NCBI GenBank assembly: GCA_026874595.1 | Contig: CM049315.1 | Location: 5,824,664 to 5,888,663, forward strand | DNA length: 64,000 nt | DNA from: Sipunculus nudus | Lineage: Eukaryota > Annelida > Sipuncula > Golfingiida > Sipunculidae | Direction of reading: 5' to 3' | In this document: in pieces, positions 12,412-23,800 of the stretch | Layout of the letters: each line of letters starts with the position of its first letter | Numbering within the stretch: position 1 is the first letter of the stretch | Translations under genes and position numbers: made by a program | The notes under the pieces: model-generated | The model's database searches: none | What the model saw: only the letters and a program-made list of their open reading frames with translations | Told to the model about the DNA's origin: nothing

Positions 12412-13574
12412 CATATAATTTCATAAAAATTCCATCAATCAGTTTATATTTTCTTTACATTTATCTCAAAAACCTTTCATTTATGCCTATTATGTTGAGA
12501 ACATTTAGGATGTTACAACTCTCGTTTGCTTCACTGAATTTTCATAAATGGTAGTATATCATAAATAACATGTTATATATGTTTCATAGTATGTGGAGGG
12601 AGTGAAGAATATTTTTGGAGCTGGATTTCATCCACGTGGTAATACGAGAGTTGTCCAGAGTTTTCTATGCAAACAAGGCCCATATCTGCACATAGCGATG
12701 ATGCGGAAAACGGACGAAGTTGAATTTGACTCCTTGGGGATACCCCCTGTACAAGTGAACGTATCACTACCCAGGCTTTCTCACACACATATACACATAC
12801 ACACACACACCATGGCTGCAACACTCCCATGTTATACATAGCGGAAAGCGTTGCATAGTTATGACGTAACACATTTATATAACGATCTGTTTAAATAAGT
12901 ACACAAAAAATATTAACTCACCTCCGACGTGCTTTGGTGTCACTGACGATCTTATGGTGTCCCCCAAGGCCACGCCATGTTAACTTCTGCCCATGAACAG
13001 CCGGTACTCATGTTTCGCAGGAATTCTTATGGTGGTCGTGTAAATAACATTACGGATATCTTGTTTCACCTGTTATTGAATACTCATGTTATTCAATTAA
13101 TTTCCATGTTCATTGCGTATAAGTATATTCATCAAAATAAATTTACTCATTTTTCTATAATTTTGAGATGCCGAAACCTTTATAGAGCATATCCCCATCC
13201 CTATATGTACAATCTGTCATTGTAAATATTTTCTATAAGTCAGCTTCTAAAATCCACTGCCAGTTTATTCTTATATCGCAGCCCATGGTAATGATTTAAT
13301 AAACATATTATAATTTTTGGAATGCCTTGCCTTAAGTGCAACCCGTTATGCTTGACTGCATGGTTCATCACTTGCATTCCGGTTCAATAAACAGAGGCAC
13401 ACCCCGTGCTCAGACTCGCATGGCTAGCGATGTCAGGTCAGACACGCATCAATAAACAAAGGTCAATCAAGTGACACTTCGTGTGTACGTGCATGCGTGT
13501 GTCTATGTATGAAATTATATACGCCATAGTCTTCTTTATGCCACTTCCTCACACATACACACCCACAAACAAAC

Positions 13575-13612
<38 letters not shown>

Positions 13613-13933
13613 TAAATACTTATAAAAGAGAGAAAGTTGGTCCACCTTTTGTCTTCAATGTTTTCTGAAACAGCGTAACCCTGTGTGTATGACACTGTGC
13701 CATACTTCATTTTAAAGTTTATAGTGTACTCAGTGACCCTGCCGATATGAATATAATAAATTTTTCATGTACACATCATATTCATTGATTTTTGCGTTGT
13801 TTCTAAATTGCATGGAGGTTTCCACCGAAAAAAGCCGAAGTGCCTTCGGCAAAGTTCGGAATGCATGCGTCGTCGCATGGCGATCTGGTTATTCACAACA
13901 CAGGCCAACAACATCCAGGGCAGAGTTAAGCCT
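10457..13933. other. Non-coding stretch with a direct repeat pair
   Basis: No gene recognised. Two related segments in the same orientation lie at about 11765-11875 and 12205-12295. They share GGCAGGCAACTT, then TGAAYTGGAG, GTTCAYGTAT and TTTTCCAG. They are about 420 bp apart, so they are either an old tandem duplication or the ends of a small element. CA and TA microsatellites occur at 12377-12412 and 13576-13610. Confidence 0.45.
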
Positions 13934-14525
13934 GTACCTCACTGGGCTGCGACAGCTTAACGACATATTGCGAATGCATGCGCGAGTCTCAGAGGTGTTT
14001 TAGAACATTCGCGGCCGTTCTTAATTCCCTTGCGTGATTAGGAAAGTGTCGCTAACTTGTCGCACAAATTTTGAAAATGTTAAAAAAATTCGCTAAACAA
14101 AATTTCTCGCAAAATAGTCGCAGAGGCGTCGCTGGTGTCTCAAACCCGTCTCAAACTATTCTTAAGTCAGTTTCGCGAGTCAGGAAGTGCGAGAACTGCG
14201 AGACAACTTTGCGAGGGGTTTGCGACCTATGCAACTGAATTGCGAATATTTGGAGAAAAAATGAGAATATGACATTCTAGGCACGAATTGTCGGGCGGAT
14301 TTTTTACAAATGTCGTGCAAATGTCTTGTGATCATCGCACGACATTCGCACGACGGGTATACGAACTCCAGCCGAATTTTGGGCCAAAAACTCGTGCGAT
14401 TTTCGCAAACGTTTCGAAATTACGATTCAGTGTGATTGCAAGGGAAAATTGTCGTAATTCGCGTTTTTTTCTCCCAATTGTTGTATCTCTAACTAGTCGC
14501 AAGCTGTCGCAGCCCAGTGAGATAC
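13934..14525. mobile_element. MITE-like element with perfect 21-bp terminal inverted repeats
   Basis: Positions 13938-13958 and 14501-14521 are exact inverted copies of 21 bases, beginning CTCACTGGGCTGCG at the outer left edge. One more outward block (GTAC / GTAT) also matches. The 590-bp interior has no transposase-length open frame and is very rich in TCGC, GCGAG and CGCACGAC words. The design is that of a non-autonomous DNA transposon. A target duplication is not clear. Confidence 0.8.
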
Positions 14526-14569
14526 ATCCGTTCAGGTCTATCGTGCATATGGATACACCCTGCTGACAA

Positions 14570-14760
14570 TGAGGAATTTAAACGGGTTCAAAATTATTCC
14601 TTCAAACAGTATAAAAATATCCCGTCTAGCAGTAAAAAATCATCATATCAAGAAGTCCAAAATTGTCCCTCGAACAGCCCAAAATTATCTATTCAAGCAG
14701 TTCAAATTATCCCTTCAAGCAGTTGAAAATTGTCCCATCAAGCAGTCCAAAACTCGAATG
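14570..14760. repeat. Degenerate minisatellite, AAAATTATCCC-TTCAAGCAGTC units, left block
   Basis: Roughly 22-bp units built on CAAAATTATCCCTTCAAGCA, repeated about eight times with drift. The same units reappear at 15735-15855, so the two blocks look like one array split by the intervening element. Confidence 0.7.
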
Positions 14761-14774
14761 TTTTTTTTTTCGCA

Positions 14775-15735
14775 GCGCATATAAAGATATATGTCTCCCC
14801 TCTATGGGCCATCACAAAACATTCAGGGTAAAATATTTAATGCACAAAACAATGATTCTAGATTTAAGAAAATTTGACCTTGAAGATGAAGGTCGTCACT
14901 TTTCGAACTCCGATGAGATTTCGGCAGAAAGGACTCGTGTGTCAAATTTGAGAACACAATGTGAAAAAACTTCAGAATTTATGGGGTTCACAAAAAATTT
15001 GAAATATGCAGTTTTCAAAAGTTATCGCGTTCACAAGACAAAGTATAATACGGCCGATATGCCCATGAAGATCCTGGTCAAGGTTTCGAATCCGCTTGAG
15101 AATTTACTTGTTTGGAATAATTGGTGTACCAAATATAAGGACAAAATGTGAAAAAACTCAAAAGTTATGGGGGGGGGGGGCACGAAAAAATTTACATTTT
15201 GGCAGATTTGACCTTGAAGATGATTATTAAGTTAACCCGGTTCCGAACTCGTCCGATATTTTGGTAGAAACAATGAGTGTTTAAAATTTTGGAGGAAAAT
15301 AAGCAGTTCTTTAAAAATTATCGCGTTCACAAGATTTCGAACGGACGACGACGGCAGCGTTCACAAGACAATAACTATATTTCGGCCGATTTGATCTTTA
15401 CGACCTTGGTCAAGGTCACCGGGTTTCGAACTCCTGGGAGAACTTGGTGGGAACAAGTGGTGTACCAAATTTGAGGAAAATATGATAAATACTTAAAAAA
15501 CTATGAGATTCCAAATAATTTCACATTAAGGCAGATTTGACCTTGAAGATTCAGGTCAAGGTCACCGGTCTTGAACTCCTCCGAGATTTTCGGTCGAACA
15601 ATGAGCGTTTAGAATTGGGGAGGAAATTTTGCGTGCCCTTCAAAAGTTATAGCTTTCACAAGCTTTCCTACACACGACGACGGCGACAGACGATGGCAAT
15701 AATAACAACATGTCCACCCAGGAGGGGGGAAGTGG
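14775..15735. mobile_element. Repeat element with GACCTTGAAGAT / GGTCAAGGTCACC units, inserted in a minisatellite
   Basis: Three to four related segments, each with a GACCTTGAAGAT or GGTCAAGGTCACCGG core, then a TTTCGAACTCC phrase and a GTTCACAAGA phrase followed by GACGACGACGG. Their arrangement is tandem-like with 200-300 bp spacing. Open frames here (for example 14663-15151) follow the repeat and show no domain. The element is flanked on both sides by the same minisatellite, which points to insertion into it. Confidence 0.6.
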
Positions 15736-15855
15736 AGACATAATTATCCCTCAACAGCCCAAAATTATCCCATATAGCAGTCCAAAATTATCCCTCCAAG
15801 CAGTTTAAAATAATCCAATCAAGCCGTTAAAAATTATCTTTTTATGCAGTCCTAA
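15735..15855. repeat. Degenerate minisatellite, right block
   Basis: Same CAAAATTATCC-type units as at 14570-14760, in the same orientation, after the intervening GGTCA-rich element. Confidence 0.7.
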
Positions 15856-17151
15856 CAGCCCAACTGATTCTTTGAGACACCGTGTCTACAGGATAACGTA
15901 CCGATATTGTCAATTTGGTGGGGTTATGCTCAACATATTTTAACATCAGACAATACTGTTTAAATGTGATTCGGCATAATCGCTACAGTCAACCAGCGCA
16001 AGTCAAACCAGATCTGTGAACCCCCCCCCCCCCCCCCCCCCCCCGAAAGTCACAAGAAAAAATAGCATTCTTTGAAATGAAGTCCGGACCCAATTTTTTG
16101 TTAAGAATTTCCGCCAGATGGCGCATGATTTTGGTTCTTTGTTGAAACACGCTACCAGGCGCCAATGTTGTGCCATAATTAATGCACGGATGTCGTAAAC
16201 AGACCAGCAAGCAGTTCCACCGGGGATAATCCTTTTTACGGTATGTTTACCTGGTTGTTATCGTAAACAAACGCCTGGCAATCCACATACCCCATAATAG
16301 CTGTCTGGTCCGACACTGAGATCAATCACCCTAAGAAAAATACCAACCAAAAAAATCAATAGTTTTACGTACTCCGAAAACAAAACAGACGGAGCTACAG
16401 GAGGATATGCGTTCATTCAAGTTCGCGTGTGTGTGTGATTTATCCACACGATAACTCACGTAATCATGAACGGAATCCCATAAAATTTTCAGGGCACCTC
16501 TGGAAAGGGCCAATGAAGAACCTAATAGATTTGTTATGTGTCTGACTAATGATCGGGATCCAGGAAGGAGTTCCAGAAATAGTCACAATTTTGCAGTCAC
16601 TTATGCCGATGGGAATTTGGCCCGAATACGTGAATGCAAGCATTTGTTGGGGGAAAATAAATATACCCCAATAAAACCTGGGAATATGGGCCAATGAGTG
16701 AATTAAAACACGGGTTGCGGAGTATCCCTCATTAAGGGTCGCTCACATGGCAGAGGCCTGCATTCGTGAGAATACATATTTGTAGTTTAATATTTTTTTT
16801 ATTATGGGTCCTAAACATTACGCAGAATTTTGTAAACTTGTCGAAAGAAAAACTGAAACGTCGCTTCAGTTCTTCCAACGGTGCATATAGTCAAAACAAA
16901 AGTTAGTTCATTTCTGTAACTTTAAGAATTGTTTCAAGTAAGCAAGAAGTGGCTTCCTCTTCCTCGGTGCTTATAATAACAAACTTATTAAAAATTACAT
17001 ATGGAAATAATGCAAAAACAATGTGAAAATTGTACACTTCTGACTCTCAAAAAGAATCTGAAGACAACTCTGGTTAAGCAGCATACAGAAACTGAATTGC
17101 GCATAGAAATGTCTATGAAATTAGTGAGACAGGTGTAGCTTAAGAAATTAG

Positions 17152-17155
<4 letters not shown>
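15856..17155. other. Non-coding stretch
   Basis: No gene recognised. A poly-C run of about 24 lies at 16021-16044. The remaining sequence is AT-rich with no supported exon. Confidence 0.5.

Positions 17156-17216
<61 letters not shown>
17156..17216. repeat. (TA)n microsatellite, target of the TRIM insertion
   Basis: About 30 TA units. The same kind of sequence resumes at 17671 immediately after the miniature LTR element, which suggests the element landed inside one TA array. Confidence 0.9.
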
Positions 17217-17220
<4 letters not shown>

Positions 17221-17270
17221 TTGGGGTGCACTCAAAAGCGAAGTGAACTGTCTCGCTAGTGAAGCTTTAC

Positions 17271-17324
17271 TAGCGAAGCGGTTGGAACGCCAGACATGTG
17301 CGCCACCGAAATGGGTTCGTATCG
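17271..17324 (+). promoter_or_regulatory. tRNA-like A and B boxes in the left LTR
   Basis: TAGCGAAGCGG at 17271-17281 fits the Pol III A-box consensus. GGTTCGTATCG at 17314-17324 is a B box with two changes. A TTTT terminator-like run follows within about 20 bases. Confidence 0.55.
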
Positions 17325-17572
17325 GGGATCGGCCCAATATTTTCCTCTGAGCAAATCGTTTCCGTAACAAATGGGGGCTCGTCCGGGATAAGGCCCAACC
17401 TTAGGGATGGTGGTTTGAAGTAATTGGGCAATTACCGCTACCTAGTTCATCAAAAGTGTGACTCCTGGGATAGTTTATCTTGTTCTGATTGTAGAACGCT
17501 CTTAAGAGAGGGTGTGTTACGGGGTGTACATAAAAGCGGACCAAATAGTCTCTCTAATGAAGCCTACTTTAC

Positions 17573-17645
17573 TAGCAAAGCGGTTGGAACGCCAGACATG
17601 TGCGCCACCGACATGGGTTCGAATCCAGGATCGGCCCAATATTTT
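17573..17645 (+). promoter_or_regulatory. tRNA-like A and B boxes plus TTTT in the right LTR
   Basis: TAGCAAAGCGG at 17573-17583 matches the A box TRGCNNARYGG and GGTTCGAATCC at 17616-17626 matches the B box exactly, at normal tRNA spacing. TTTT at 17642-17645 could end a Pol III transcript. The T arm and acceptor stem do not pair well, so this is a tRNA-derived promoter, not a working tRNA gene. Confidence 0.65.
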
Positions 17646-17670
17646 CCCCTTAGCTAACGTTTCCGTTACA

Positions 17671-17671
17671 A

Positions 17672-17724
<53 letters not shown>

Positions 17725-17737
17725 CTATAAATACCTA

Positions 17738-17774
<37 letters not shown>

Positions 17775-17816
17775 ATAAATACCTATGTACATATATATAT
17801 ATATATATACCTATAC
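17671..17816. repeat. Compound (TA)n microsatellite
   Basis: TA runs interrupted by the phrase CACACCTATAAATACCTATGT or a close variant, repeated three times, so the block is a microsatellite with a longer internal period. Confidence 0.8.
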
Positions 17817-20358
17817 ACGGTACACAAGCTGTTCGTACAGTGTATATACATGTGTTTATAACATGTGGGGCACCAAACTAACATTCCGAAAACATTCAAC
17901 AAGGACCTCCTGCGGCAAGTCAGGCGTTTTCAGTCCAGAGTTTTCCTCATGGCGTTTCGAAACTAGTGACCCTTAAACTCCAGCACTTATGCAACAAACC
18001 ACTTTCAATAACATGATTTTTCTGTTTGTAAAAATGGGCGCATGCTTATAGATATAAACAAGGTCATACATCCGTTACAGAGGCTTTACAAAAACCTTTC
18101 CTTACATGAATTAGAGTTCTATAAGATGTAGCAAGAATAACTCAGAAATCACATAAAGTCTACAGTAAGGTAGGTGAATAGCTGTTATAATTAAGCTCAT
18201 AATGAAGGAATATATATATATATTAATTTATATGCTGAATCTTCTTCCGTTGTTTGCTATAAGCGCACGTACTGCTTGCCACTGTTGGTCACTTGGACGT
18301 ATAAGGCCGTTGGAGCGGACATACTGAGACGTGACTCGATAGGACACATTGTTTTATACAAGTGTATATATGCACACCCATTATGTCTACAACCAAGTCT
18401 TTTCAAATATATACCTCGTTAGCAAAGTGAATAAATTCTGTTCTTCAAGTTACTGTTTGTGTATTTATCTATCTGCTATGTTAAATTTCCAATTGTGTAT
18501 GAAAGTTATCCCCTGCTAGTGTATTTATTTTTATGCCCGTCCAAGAACCGAGTGTACCAAGCAAGTGGTTTCTACAATTGACTACATGTACGTATATTAA
18601 TTTAGTAAAAGAGAAAGAGAATTAAGTAATTATCCTTACATCTACATTTTGATAAAATAAAAAAGTTTATATTTTCTTCGGTGTATTGGTTATTTCAATT
18701 ATCGAGGTGACTACTGATTTCTACAAATTATGGCCAAAACCACTTTTGAAACTGACAGATTAAAACTGATTACCTTATGAGAACGTGCACTCAGCTTTTA
18801 AATCAGTGTCCAGTTTGAACAATGAATACATATCAAAGTATATCCTAGCCGCTATAATCTGCTCACCAACAATAAGCAGGCGTGTATAAGTGTTGTGGTC
18901 GAGTCAACACTATCCGAGTCGGAGTATCGGTCAGTCGAATTTAAGCCCGAGAGTCCTTGAAATACGAGTCCAAGTCAACCTCCCTCAGAGTCCGCGTCTT
19001 ATGAAAACCCAGTTAAAGTCCAACTAAAATACATGTTTTATTAGTTAAAACAGTTTCACCATACTCATTACAAATCGTGTAAACGATGGTTCGATTGCCT
19101 AAAAAAATCCTATTTTCCGTTCACAAATATTAAATTTGGTACCTTTTTTATTAGTAATTAAGATCTCCTTTGATCCAACCATTTGTGATTTAATATAAGT
19201 AAACGCGGTTGCACTTTTTTTCTGTGTAGCACACACCAACGTAAGATTAAGATGCCGCAGTTATATTTATTTACAAATTTGTAAAAGAGCGCGTTCACTC
19301 CAAAACATGGATCCGTCTTAAAGGGGCATAACGAGGAGCAAAATTATGCCTATTCTTTCACGCTATCAGGTCAGTTTTGCATTATACAACTCCTTCCCAG
19401 CTGAACCATCCCAGCACACAGGCTTATTTATTTGCATACGGCTGTTTAACAACTTGTTATGGCTCTGTGTGTTGGTAAACACAGTCCACGTATGCCTGTT
19501 TACCATAACGAAGCCGCGTGACCGGAGGTCCGATTAAGAGGGGCATTACGCGGTGTTTTAGCCAGCGGGAACATGTATTACATTTTTTTGGCCAAGTCAC
19601 CACGGGTATCTCCTGATTGACACGTGTTGTGGCTCTGCGCTGCACACGACCATACACACTGTGTTTATGCTTAAACCTGCGATCGCGCCCTGTCCACTGT
19701 TTTTAACACTCGTTCACAGGAGTAACCAAACGGTTTCAATGCAATATTTTGGCAGTACAGATTTATTTTTAAGGGAAGAAGCTATTTTTCGTGTTTACTC
19801 AACATGCTTTATAGGTGATTGGACCCTTTAAACATGTTTATAATATAGATATATTATACATATATTCATATTACAACAACCCGAAATATAAGACTCCTAA
19901 AAAAGTGCGTCCCCGTCCTCGCCGACCATGATTGTGTTTGTGCTTATAATACATTGCGTCCTAGTAGTGGCCTACGATCTATTGTACTGGGTCACCGGGA
20001 CATGTATGCGTCTCTAAAGGTAGCGTCTCATCGGGTACACACTGACTGTATATCCGTGTACAACTAATATCCACCCTACATACCACAGTGCAAGCGCTAG
20101 TGTTTCGTCTCCTGAATGCTAACCCATGCTGTGTACATAAATAGAACCTTCCACATGGCAACGCGCTGTGGTGACCTGTTTATGGTTCCGCGTGCTGCAC
20201 GGGTTCGCTGACTTCAGGAAGAGCACAGCGTTCAGTTATATTCTGTGACCTCCCTTCACAGGAAATATCATTCAAAACTATTGGAGACTTTCTGCATTGA
20301 TATCTGGGTCGAATATTTGAACTCTGACCTTTAATCGGCCGTCTGCTCAAACCTTAAC
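17817..20358. other. Region upstream of TLCD copy 1, no gene recognised
   Basis: AT-rich. It contains an inverted member of the GGACATCCGGTCACG repeat family near 19450-19540. The 5-prime leader and promoter of the copy 1 gene must lie at its right end, but I see no clear TATA box or initiator close to 20359. Confidence 0.45.
19450..19540 (-). repeat. Dispersed repeat, inverted copy of 1085-1176
   Basis: On the minus strand it reads TCGGACCTCCGGTCACG, then a CTGTGTTTACCAACAC phrase and CCATAACAA, aligning to the 1085-1176 copy with a few changes and small gaps. Confidence 0.55.
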
Positions 20359-20830
20359 ATGGAGACAGTTGGCGAACCCGAAGCAAAATATCTTGAATTT
20401 ATTCCTCTCACTGCCATGGGGAGGGATATAATAGCGATTGCTTGTTTTTCTGTGCTGTTTGTCTGTGTCAGTAAATATGTGGAGAGATTTAACCAACTTC
20501 AGGAGACAATAAAAGGCGGCTTTCAACTCCGTAACACTCAGGTATCACTAATACATTCACTGGTGAGCGGGATCTGGGCGTGTGCTTATCTGTGAGTATA
20601 TTATACTCTTTATGGTATCATGAATCAGCTGACATGATTACTGATTATTCACGAGGGATATGAAACTGGTCATGTTTTATGCATTTATACCGCGTGGAAT
20701 ATCTACTACCATTTACGTTACACTGGAAAATAATAATAAATATTCATGTACGATCTTCTTTTTTGTCTGCTGCAATGTGTGTGATACATATAATATATAC
20801 GTTAATAAACACGTACTGTTTAACAAAGGC

Positions 20831-20888
<58 letters not shown>

Positions 20889-23800
20889 GTATGTTTGTGT
20901 GTATATATATAAAATATTACTAAAATAACTACGTTGGGGATTTATCACTCTGTCACGAACTCAAACTTACATAGACGTGATCACTGGAATAATGCATACA
21001 AAGTGTGTGAGGTTATTTAATTGTATGTGTGTGTGTGAGAGAGGGGGGGGGGGAGAGGGAGAGAGAGAAAGAACAGCTAGATGAAACGTTGAATTTATGG
21101 TTAAGCTATTGAAAATGGGCCCGGGCTCGCCCGACTGGATGTTGATTGGGCTGGCATATTGAAACGATTCTGAATCTGATCTGCCATGTAAACTGTGCGC
21201 TATTGATAATGTGCATGGCCACGGCTGGTTTGTTTAGTGCTGTGACATGCATGTATACATCATGTATTCAATACATGGAGCCACAAACACGCTCCCCAAA
21301 GAACGTCATATCAGCAAACTGTTGCCACTCGTCCGACCGATCAAAGTTTATGTCATGCTGGTGTACCGCCGCCTGTACAAATAATGAGCTATGTACACTC
21401 ATTTATCAAAGATTTATATTTAACATATTTTCTATCAGTCTCATTTTACAGCGACGCAGAGGGAGAAGCCAATATTTCCACTGATAACAAAACGTACCAG
21501 TGTAAAGCTGTGTTTCCATTCATCATTAAATCTCATATGTCTCGTATGCAAAAAAATCGGAACCCCCTTTTTAAGATGAACTGTTTCCATTTGTACGTTT
21601 TAACGTGCTCAACATGCGTATCCACAAAAACGGACAGCATCGAAACGGATCGGTAAGCGATTCATCCGTTTTGCAGATGGCAAAAATGCCTACATTTCCC
21701 AACAGTTCCCGGCGACAGGTGAGATGAGACATATTGACCTTCTTCCTGCCTGTCGTCCTTGCAGTTTCAAAAGAGGCACGTGAAAGGGTATCCGCAAGAA
21801 AAAGTACGTACTTATGGAAACAGTTTTGACGGACTGCGCACTAGGGAGCGTACGTACGTCTTTTGCGGATACGATTTTTACGGATGCATGGAAACACAGC
21901 TTAATGACATGTGTACTCCCTGGAGTTTCTAAGGAATCTGCGTTTCAAAATAAAGAACTGCATGGCCTCTGGATCTTAGGTTCTAAGGCCGGGTTTCATG
22001 CAAAGTTCTCTAAAAGTCAAGCGTTATTTCGTCTGTTTAATGCAGGGAACTCCCAAACTGTAAACTTGGTTCGTCTATTTTCGAAACTTTACGCTGTTTT
22101 TTTTTTTTTAATTTTTTTAAGAGAAATCTCTAAGACTTTATGGGGCTTAAACTGTTTTGTGGATTCATATAGAGGACTGTAGGACTGCATTGTTGTTTCG
22201 TCTGTGACTCATATATAGAAGACTGTAGGGCTGCAATGTTATTTCGTCTGTGATTCATATAGGGGACTGTAGGACTGTATTGTTGTTTCGTCTGTGATTT
22301 ATATAGAAGACTGTAGGACTGTATTATTATGTCGTCTGTGATTTATATAAAGGACTTTAGGACTGTATTGTTGTGTCGTCTATGATTCATATAGAGGACT
22401 GTAGGGCTGTAATGTTTTGTCGTCTGTGATTCATATAGAGGACTGTGGGACTGTATTACTGTGTCATCAGTGATGCATTTAGAGGACTGTAGGACTATAA
22501 TGTTGTATCGTCTGTGATTCATATAGAGGACTGTAGGACTGTATTGTTGTGTCGTCTGTGATTCATATAGAGGACTGAAGGACTGTATTGTTGTGTCGTC
22601 TATGATTCATATAGAGGACTTCAGGGCTGTAATGTTTTGTCGTCTGTGATTCATATAGAGGACTGTGGGACTGTATTACTGTGTCATCAGTGATGCATTT
22701 AGAGGACTGTAGGACTGTATTGTTGTGTCTTCTGTGATTCAATAGAGGACTGTAGGACTGCATTACTGTGTCATCAGTGATGCATTTAGAGGACTGTAGG
22801 ACTGTATTGTTGTGTCTTCTGTGATTCATATAGAGGACTGTAGGACTGTATTGTTGTGTCTTCCGTGATTCAGTAGAGGACTAGGACTGCATTACTGTGT
22901 CATCAGTGATGCATTTAGAGGACTGTAGGACTGTATTGTTGTGTCTTCTGTGATTCATATAGAGGACTGTAGGACTGTATTGTTGTGTCTTCCGTGATTC
23001 ATATAGAGGACTGTAGGGCTGTAATGTTTTGTCGTCTATGATTCATATAGAGGACTGTAGGACTGTATTGTTGTGTCTTCCGTGATTCATATAGAGGACT
23101 GTAGGGCTGTAATGTTTGTCGTCTGTGATTCATATAGAGGACTGAAGGACTGTATTGTTGTCTCTTCTGTGGTTCATATAGAGGTATGTAGGACTGTATT
23201 GTTGTGTCGTCTGTGATTCATATACAGGACGGTAGGACTATATTGTTGTGTCGTCTGTGGTTCATATAGAGGACTGTAGGACAGTATTGTTGTTTCGCCT
23301 GTGATTCATATAGAGGACTGTAGGACTGTATTGTTGTGTCTTCCGTGATTCATATAGAGGACTGTAGGACTGTATTATTGTGTCGTCTATGATTCATATA
23401 GAGGACTGTAGGGCTGTAATGTTTTGTCGTCTGTGATTCATATAGAGGACTGTGGGACTGTATTACTGTGTCATCAGTGATGCATTTAGAGGCTGTATGA
23501 TTGTATTGTTGTGTCTTCTGTGATTCGTATAGAGGACTGTAGGACTGTATTGTTGTGTCTTCCGTGATTCATATAGAGGACGGTAGGACTATATTGTTGT
23601 GTCGTCTGTGATTCATATAGAGGACTGTAGGACTATATTGTTGTGTCGTCTGTGATTCATATAGAGGACTGTAGGACTGTATTGTTGTGTCGTCTGTGAT
23701 TCATATAGAGGACTGTAGGACTGTATTGTTGTGTCGTCTGTGATTCACATAGAGGACTGTAGGACTATATTGTTGTGTCGTCTGTGATTCATATAGAGGA

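Larger units (their letters stand above)
17217..17670 (+). mobile_element. TRIM-like miniature LTR retrotransposon with tRNA-like promoter boxes in its LTRs
   Basis: A 454-bp element made of two direct repeats that begin TGTT and end with ACA: 17217-17369 (153 bp) and 17515-17670 (156 bp), about 80 percent alike by eye. Two bases after the left LTR, 17372-17389 reads TGGGGGCTCGTCCGGGAT, the sequence known as the tRNA-Pro primer binding site of murine leukaemia-type retroviruses. The 145-bp interior has no coding capacity and ends in a purine run AAGAGAGGG (17504-17512) just before the right LTR, as a polypurine tract should. ATATAT flanks both sides, consistent with a target duplication, but the TA-repeat site makes this uninformative. 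Such elements move using enzymes of larger relatives. Confidence 0.82.

Noticed and set aside
12573-12872. Open frames over the CA microsatellite near 12.7 kb
   Set aside because: Composition follows the dinucleotide repeat and no domain or splice support is visible.
17567-17645. A functional tRNA gene
   Set aside because: A and B boxes are present, but the T stem and acceptor stem do not pair and the segment is part of an LTR repeated at 17217.
21384-22182. Extra exons of TLCD copy 1 in intron 1
   Set aside because: Open frames exist, but none has the right phase, length or motif; the 68-base exon at 24525 fits exactly.
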